Origin: Bacteroidota bacterium
GTDB taxonomy: Bacteria; Bacteroidota; Bacteroidia; Chitinophagales; Chitinophagaceae
Direction of reading: 5' to 3'
Assembly: GCA_023386395.1 (NCBI GenBank)
Contig: JAEWJV010000603.1
Location: forward strand, 1-6,611
DNA length: 6,611 nucleotides
The notes beneath the pieces are model-generated. The model did not search any database. It had not been told where the DNA came from and saw only the letters and a program-made list of their open reading frames with translations. The first letter of the stretch is position 1; the number at the start of each line of letters is the position of its first letter. The position numbers and the translations under genes were made by a program. Below, in pieces: positions 1-4,128 of this stretch.

Positions 1-1043
1 GCCCTGCCCCATGCATCATTGCCCGCGCTTTCAATAGGATAAACAGACATGGCCAAACATTTTTTACCACCAGGCAAATTTACTTTGGCTGCATCCCACA
101 TATACGCTTTTGATGCACCAAAGGCCACATCACGTGTATTATTCATTTTAAAATGCCATGTAAGTGTTTTATTGTTGAATGTTTTTTGTGCATCACTGTT
201 TACTTCGTCTGCAGTTCTTATCATTATAGTTTCATCGCTGGCCCTTGCATCATTCAATTTCTTTATTTGTGTCGGAGACAATACATCCTGTTCATTCACC
301 AGTTCACCGCTGCCCGCCACGATTATTCCCTGAGGCACTGTAATAGTGTAATCGAAATTGCCATACTCGCAATAAAATTCACCGCTGCCGAGAAAAGGAA
401 GGTTTGCCCAGCCATTCAAATCATCATACACACACATGCGCGGATACCATTGCGCTATCTCGTACACCTTCCCATTCTTTGTTGTATAATAATCTGTTCT
501 TCCGCCAAAAGCGCCGGGTATTGTATATTGATAGCTGATGTGTATGGCAATGCTTTGTTTGGAAGGCAATGCATTGGCTAATCTCACCTGTAATCTTGTA
601 TCGGTAATAATGTAATCAGCCGTAGAAGTTTTGTTTTTATATTCTGTTGAGATGCTTTTAAACGCATATCCGTTTGTATGCACTTTCTTTCCGCCCCAGC
701 CCGGTGTATAAAAGTTGGAGCGGGCATCTTCTTTATAAGTATCCTGATCAATTTCAAGCCACAATGAAGGCAATGAATCAGGGCTGTTATTGGTATAATA
801 AATGGTTTCTGTTGCGGTTAAAATATCGGAGACTGTGTCAATGGCTGCCTTAATGTTATAGTCAGCTTTGTTTTGCCAATATAATGGGCCGGGAGCGCCA
901 TTTGAGGAACGGAATTCATTTCCGTTTGTTGTAAAAAAATCCTGCGCAAATAATTCATGCGGGTCATAAACAGATTGTGTTGATTGCGCAATGGAATGTG
1001 TTGTTAAAAAAACAACTGATAATAACAGGATAGAATACTTCAT
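1..1043 (-). CDS. M1-family metallopeptidase, N-terminal part (3' end outside window)
   Basis: The frame is open from an ATG at 1041-1043 to the left edge and gives 347 complete residues with no stop. It starts with a Sec signal peptide (about residues 1-20, basic n-region, hydrophobic core, ending HSIAQ), so the product is exported. The following beta-rich region carries phrases typical of Bacteroidota M1 (gluzincin) aminopeptidases: NGNEFRS, GPLYWQNKADY, SLWLEIDQ, AQWYPRMCVYDD (near 200) and GWANLPFLGSGEFY through VAGSGEL (211-248). Only the N-terminal substrate-saddle domain and the start of the catalytic region are visible. The zinc motif HExxH lies beyond the window, so peptidase activity cannot be confirmed here. 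No Shine-Dalgarno is visible before the ATG, which is normal in this phylum. The gene follows the RIC gene by 130 bp and is probably separately regulated; I see no functional link to the oxidase cluster. The family call rests on recalled sequence resemblance. Confidence 0.85.
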   Translation of the reverse strand, partial: MKYSILLLSVVFLTTHSIAQSTQSVYDPHELFAQDFFTTNGNEFRSSNGAPGPLYWQNKADYNIKAAIDTVSDILTATETIYYTNNSPDSLPSLWLEIDQDTYKEDARSNFYTPGWGGKKVHTNGYAFKSISTEYKNKTSTADYIITDTRLQVRLANALPSKQSIAIHISYQYTIPGAFGGRTDYYTTKNGKVYEIAQWYPRMCVYDDLNGWANLPFLGSGEFYCEYGNFDYTITVPQGIIVAGSGELVNEQDVLSPTQIKKLNDARASDETIMIRTADEVNSDAQKTFNNKTLTWHFKMNNTRDVAFGASKAYMWDAAKVNLPGGKKCLAMSVYPIESAGNDAWGR

Positions 1044-1047
1044 CGTG

Positions 1048-1127
1048 TTGCTGCTTATAATAAGTTTTAGAATGTTGCAAATTAGAGAATTCAATGCTTC
1101 ACACTCCTCATAAATTATAAGCAGCAA
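1048..1127. repeat. 14-bp perfect inverted repeat before the M1 peptidase gene
   Basis: TTGCTGCTTATAAT at 1048-1061 is the exact reverse complement of ATTATAAGCAGCAA at 1114-1127, with a 52-bp spacer. In a minus-strand transcript the 3' arm ends 4 nt before the M1 start codon, so a long-loop hairpin would cover the translation initiation region. Alternatively the two arms could be paired binding sites for a regulator. Only the symmetry is seen; the role is inferred. Confidence 0.55.
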
Positions 1128-1138
1128 TTTTCGGCTTC

Positions 1139-1152
1139 TCAGTTTAAACTGA
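1139..1152. promoter_or_regulatory. 14-bp perfect palindrome, possible operator or hairpin
   Basis: TCAGTTTAAACTGA is perfectly self-complementary. It lies 21 bp beyond the RIC stop codon and about 95 bp before the M1 start. As DNA it has the form of a dimeric regulator site. As RNA it gives only a 5-bp stem with a UUAA loop, weakly extendable by GGTT (about 1166-1169) pairing with AGCC (about 1133-1136), and no U-tract follows. It is therefore a poor intrinsic terminator, although transcription of the RIC gene should end near here. Confidence 0.4.
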
Positions 1153-1173
1153 TTTCCAGCAACCATTCAAATA

Positions 1174-1902
1174 TTAATGCAGCATTTGCGCTTCCATTGC
1201 AACAGCTTTTGGAAAGAGAATATTGTTCTCCAAATGAATGTGCAGGTGCAGGTCATCTTCAAATTCTTTCAGCATGGCCAAAGTAACCCTGTAGGTGTTG
1301 CAGGCATCAGCAGGCGGCGCATAGTTTTGCGTAAGTGCTGCTATCCTGCCAAAACGATCACCTTCCGCATCGTGCTCATGCAGCATTGCAGCAATAGGAT
1401 TTTGCACCGTTCCAAAACGTGGTGCATCAAGATCGCTGCCACTGTTTGCAGCAGCCACCATTTTTCTTATAAAAGGAAATAAGATCAATTCTTCTTTTTT
1501 CATGTGCATGGCTAATTCGCCCGCAGATTCTTCAAACAGTTGCTGCACTTCTTCAAGCTCCGGATGCCGCAGGCCATGCACACTTACTATTTTGTTGAGA
1601 AAAGGTTTTATCTCCCCTGTTTTCATTTCCACATAACGGTGATGTTTTTTTTCAATGTAATCAGCCAGCAGATCCAATGGCCAGGAATTATAGTCAATTG
1701 CCTTCTCTTCACTTTTTTCAGTAGCCTGTTGCAAGGCATTCAACAAATTACTTACATCTGCCTTTTGATTCGCACAGGCTTCGTCAATTGTCTTGTTGCC
1801 TTTGCAGCAAAAATCAATGCCATAAGACTGAAATACGGATGCAGTATTATAGTTACTGGCTACTAATTCGCCCACGATGGTTTGTGCTGTTATATTATTC
1901 AT
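1174..1902 (-). CDS. ric: RIC/ScdA/YtfE-type di-iron iron-sulfur cluster repair protein
   Basis: A 242-residue cytoplasmic protein, close to the usual family length of about 220-245. Residues 1-65 form the ScdA N-terminal domain with the signature YGIDFCCKG (27-35), including the CC pair. The rest is a hemerythrin-like four-helix bundle. Likely di-iron ligands, by comparison with E. coli YtfE, are H87, H133, E137, H175 or H177, H221 and E225; HMKKEE and HIHLENNILFP are characteristic. The family repairs Fe-S clusters damaged by nitric oxide or oxidants and is typically controlled by NO-responsive regulators such as NsrR. The start at 1900-1902 places the conserved domain at the very N-terminus. 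The membrane-protein gene upstream ends 13 bp before it, so they are probably co-transcribed. Proximity to an Rrf2 regulator and an oxidase fits a nitrosative or oxygen stress response. Alternative names in use are ytfE, scdA and dnrN. Confidence 0.93.
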   Translation of the reverse strand: MNNITAQTIVGELVASNYNTASVFQSYGIDFCCKGNKTIDEACANQKADVSNLLNALQQATEKSEEKAIDYNSWPLDLLADYIEKKHHRYVEMKTGEIKPFLNKIVSVHGLRHPELEEVQQLFEESAGELAMHMKKEELILFPFIRKMVAAANSGSDLDAPRFGTVQNPIAAMLHEHDAEGDRFGRIAALTQNYAPPADACNTYRVTLAMLKEFEDDLHLHIHLENNILFPKAVAMEAQMLH

Positions 1903-1915
1903 GATTCAATATTTT

Positions 1916-2347
1916 TTATTTGAAAAGAGAAATGCCAAATATGAACAGGCATGCCACTTTAAGCACTTCTGTTCCTATATAATAAAAATGCAGGTTAGAT
2001 GGCGGCAGCACTGCGTTCTGCATGCGCAGTTCAGCACGTGTATCGAGTGCCGGTAAAAGCCAAAAAGCCTGCATAAGAACGATTAATAATGGAATGAAAA
2101 AAGCAAGGTTACGCAACGTTAACAGCGGTTCGCCTGAAAGCAGCAGGTTAATGAATATTATAACTGACAGTAAAATCTCTACGCGGTTAAGCGCTTTAAA
2201 AACAATGCGCCCTATGCCGAGGCCTACAGAAAGTGTAACGTTAGGTGCCCGGAATTTAATCCATGATTCCATAAAACTGATAGCACAAACAAAGCCAATC
2301 CACACAAAAGTGATAACAATTGCTACGGGTAATTTTATTGTTGCCAT
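1916..2347 (-). CDS. Conserved four-helix integral membrane protein of unknown function
   Basis: A 143-residue, very hydrophobic protein with four predicted membrane helices (about 5-26, 54-71, 78-100 and 121-142). Between helices 1 and 2 is a polar or amphipathic stretch with ESWIKFRAP (27-35) and a glycine-rich part (GLGIGR). LNRVE (53-57) starts helix 2 and FWLLPALDTRAEL (95-107) ends helix 3. These charged motifs look conserved rather than random. I do not recognise a named family; the layout faintly recalls TMEM205/DUF4149-like proteins, but that is not a firm match. No cysteine pair, haem motif or metal cluster is obvious. The gene lies 13 bp before ric and 95 bp after the 134-residue gene, so it may start its own transcript together with ric. 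A role in respiration or NO stress is inferred from context alone. Confidence 0.75.
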   Translation of the reverse strand: MATIKLPVAIVITFVWIGFVCAISFMESWIKFRAPNVTLSVGLGIGRIVFKALNRVEILLSVIIFINLLLSGEPLLTLRNLAFFIPLLIVLMQAFWLLPALDTRAELRMQNAVLPPSNLHFYYIGTEVLKVACLFIFGISLFK

Positions 2348-2369
2348 GTTGAATAAATGTTGAGCATTT

Positions 2370-2400
2370 TAATAAGATCAATTGCAGGTATAACTTATTA
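2370..2400. promoter_or_regulatory. Inverted repeat in the gap before the membrane protein/ric pair
   Basis: TAATAAG (2370-2376) and CTTATTA (2394-2400) form 7-bp arms around a 17-bp spacer, 23 bp before the start codon of the 143-residue protein. The 95-bp gap (2348-2442) is the only sizeable one inside the cluster, so a second promoter with a regulator site here is plausible. AT-rich DNA produces such repeats readily, and I see no convincing Bacteroidota -33/-7 promoter. Confidence 0.2.
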
Positions 2401-2442
2401 TTATTTTATGATGAGACTTCCTATGTCCGTACGCTTCAAAAT

Positions 2443-2847
2443 TCAGGATGCAGCAAAATATCTCACCAGGTAAAACAGCGCCCATCCTGCAAAGCCAATG
2501 ATAAGTATCCAAACCCAGGCAGGAATACTTTGCGGTGTTTCACTGCCTTCAATAAGAAAAGATTTTTGATCGCCTTTGCCATAAGCATTAATCATTAAGG
2601 GCAACACGCCATCTACTACCGCATTTTCTTTAATGCCCTCAACCGCTATGGCAGGGCCATTGCGTACAACGAATGGAATTTTACGAACACCTTCCTTGCC
2701 CGTAGGATCTTTACTTACAATCTTCAATATATGTTCCCCATCTGTAAGCTTGCGTGTATCTAACTCAAAGCTCACCGGCGAAAGCACTTCTGCCACAGGC
2801 TTGGTATCCTCATCAATAAAAATGAATATGGTACTTTTATCACGCAT
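2443..2847 (-). CDS. Small beta-rich protein with C-terminal membrane anchor, oxidase-linked, unknown function
   Basis: A 134-residue protein. Residues 1-100 alternate hydrophobic and polar stretches like an immunoglobulin-type beta sandwich: TIFIFIDE, GEHILKIVSKDPTGKEG (37-53), IPFVVRNGPAI (57-67) and VVDGVLPLMINAYG (77-90). Residues about 109-130 form one membrane helix, followed by R129 and a four-residue tail. There is no N-terminal signal peptide. By the positive-inside rule the tail would be cytoplasmic and the beta domain periplasmic, an unusual signal-less N-out arrangement; the opposite orientation cannot be excluded. No cysteine, CxxCH or metal motif is present, so it is not itself a cytochrome. 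The start codon is separated from the previous stop by 1 bp, indicating tight coupling to the oxidase genes. Likely roles are a structural or assembly subunit of the complex (inference). Confidence 0.75.
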   Translation of the reverse strand: MRDKSTIFIFIDEDTKPVAEVLSPVSFELDTRKLTDGEHILKIVSKDPTGKEGVRKIPFVVRNGPAIAVEGIKENAVVDGVLPLMINAYGKGDQKSFLIEGSETPQSIPAWVWILIIGFAGWALFYLVRYFAAS

Positions 2848-2848
2848 A

Positions 2849-3115
2849 TTATTGGTTGTTTAAAATCATTCGCTTAATATGATCTTTAGATTTTTCGCCT
2901 GGTCTTACCAGCCATTTCACTGAAAAGAAAAGCGTTGCTAATACAATTATAACGGCTATATATACGATAAGGTAATCCCAGCGGCTGTCCGGGCCCGCAC
3001 CATGTGTAATGCCTCTTAAAATTTTAGGCTGGCTCTGTTCACAGGCAGGACAGGCCGCAACAGTGCCCACAGATGCGACAAAAAAAATAATGATGCTGTT
3101 TATAAATTTCTTCAT
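2849..3115 (-). CDS. Small exported membrane protein with CPAC motif, oxidase-linked
   Basis: An 88-residue protein. It begins with a signal peptide or anchor (about 1-21: two lysines, then a hydrophobic run ending TVAA), directly followed by CPACE (22-26). A short periplasmic segment with KILRGITHGAGPDS (31-44) leads to a membrane helix (about 47-69) and a basic cytoplasmic tail. The two cysteines at the very start of the mature protein are the only cysteines, and could bind metal such as copper or act as a redox pair. The protein is too small for a thioredoxin fold. Its ATG overlaps the stop of the cytochrome c gene by one base (TAATG), so it is almost certainly co-translated with it. It may play a part like CcoQ or CcoS, or assist haem or CuB insertion, but it shows no clear similarity to those proteins; function is inferred from position. 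Confidence 0.78.
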   Translation of the reverse strand: MKKFINSIIIFFVASVGTVAACPACEQSQPKILRGITHGAGPDSRWDYLIVYIAVIIVLATLFFSVKWLVRPGEKSKDHIKRMILNNQ

Positions 3116-4128
3116 TATTGCGGCGCATTTAGTTTTACAAAATCCATGATCTTTTTTACTTCTTCCGGTGTTACGTGTTTGCCGCTATTGCCCCAACTGC
3201 TGCGTTCATAATTGATGATAGCAGACACTTCATTTTCACTAAAACTCATATTGGTTCCTACTGCAGGCATTACACCGTATTCCTGCCTTGCATCATAACC
3301 ATTCATTATAATATTCACATACAATTCAAGATCATCACCCAATACCACAGGGCTTCCTTTTAATGGCGGAAATGCACCCGGCAGGCCCTCGCCATTCTCC
3401 TGGTGGCTCGACTGGCAGTTGGCAACAAATAATGATTGCCCGTTTGCGCCTGCATCTTCAGCAGCAGCACTGCCTGCGGTTTCTTTTCTGGCTTCTCTTT
3501 TATATAAAAACTCCGGCTGAGCGGTTCCATCCGGCAATTTGGTTTGCTTGCGCGACTGGAGATAAGCGATCAAATACAGCGCATCTTTTGTTGCCACCAC
3601 TTTGCCTTCTTTTCCTTTTAAATATTCCGCAGGAACATTCACAACAACATCATTTTTTGAAGGTTCTTTTTTTATGGTGAACAACCAGGGATAAGCAGGC
3701 ATGACAGATTCCTTTACAACAATGCGCGGGTTAAAAAGATGCACAAGGTTCCAGTCCTTTGATGGCTGCCGGTTACCCACATCAGTAAGGTCGGGGCCTG
3801 TACGTTCTGTTCCCATTAAGGTTGCAGTATTACGCCAGAAATCGGTACGTTTTATACCTGCATAATCTGCCGCAAGGCTGGGGCGGCTGCCCCAGCTTTT
3901 ATCCATATCCACATTGCGTACCTGCTGCGTATGGCAGGCAACGCATCCATTCGCTACAAACAATGCTTTGCCCTTCACAGCGTCAGCACTTAATTTTTCT
4001 GCTCCGGGCAACGGCTGGTTATTTTCCTGGTTATGGATAGCCGGCAGAATTGCCACCATCAACGTTAAACCAACAAACATTAACGTGGCAGTACCAAAAA
4101 GTTTTTTATGATTATTAAAGAATTCCAT
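3115..4128 (-). CDS. Fused CcoO-like/cytochrome c subunit of a cbb3-type oxidase, second haem motif degenerate
   Basis: A 337-residue membrane-anchored cytochrome c, the electron-entry subunit for the adjacent oxidase. Residues about 10-30 are an uncleaved N-terminal membrane anchor. Domain 1 (about 45-195) is CcoO-like: GCVACHTQQVR (61-71, haem ligand H66), RTGPDLTDVGNR (109-120) and ESVMPAYPW (140-148, Met ligand M143). A linker (about 196-225) rich in Ala, Lys and Glu follows. Domain 2 (about 226-335) is a class I cytochrome c domain with ANCQSSHQENGEGLPG (236-251) and a likely Met ligand M287. Its haem motif reads C238-Q-S-S241-H242, so the second thioether cysteine is a serine (codon AGC at 3406-3408). 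Standard CcoO has about 200 residues and one haem, and CcoP normally carries two; here one fused chain appears to replace both. It overlaps its two neighbours by one base each (TAATG). ccoO is the nearest symbol, but the fusion makes it inexact. Confidence 0.88.
   Translation of the reverse strand: MEFFNNHKKLFGTATLMFVGLTLMVAILPAIHNQENNQPLPGAEKLSADAVKGKALFVANGCVACHTQQVRNVDMDKSWGSRPSLAADYAGIKRTDFWRNTATLMGTERTGPDLTDVGNRQPSKDWNLVHLFNPRIVVKESVMPAYPWLFTIKKEPSKNDVVVNVPAEYLKGKEGKVVATKDALYLIAYLQSRKQTKLPDGTAQPEFLYKREARKETAGSAAAEDAGANGQSLFVANCQSSHQENGEGLPGAFPPLKGSPVVLGDDLELYVNIIMNGYDARQEYGVMPAVGTNMSFSENEVSAIINYERSSWGNSGKHVTPEEVKKIMDFVKLNAPQ

Noticed and set aside
153..581. Plus-strand open frame of 142 codons.
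   Set aside because: It lies antisense to the M1 peptidase frame, which has a signal peptide and family motifs; its own translation is Cys- and Ile-rich and shows no domain.
1177..1866. Plus-strand open frames over the RIC gene.
   Set aside because: They are antisense shadows; the minus-strand frame has complete RIC motifs.
2022..2363. Plus-strand frame of 113 codons opposite the four-helix membrane protein.
   Set aside because: It is Ser/Arg/Thr-rich as expected opposite a hydrophobic membrane protein; the minus-strand frame has coherent helices and tight gene spacing.
2408..2425. Small hairpin (GGAC/GTCT arms on the minus strand) as a terminator after the 134-residue gene.
   Set aside because: The stem is only four pairs with one wobble, and there is no U-tract.
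2849..3115. CPAC motif as evidence for a thioredoxin-like oxidoreductase.
   Set aside because: The protein has only 88 residues, with a signal, a short loop and a helix, too small for a thioredoxin fold; the motif precedes any domain.
3175..4111. Several plus-strand frames of 62-105 codons over the cytochrome gene.
   Set aside because: They are antisense to a well-supported cytochrome c gene, with low-complexity or unlikely composition and no recognisable motif.
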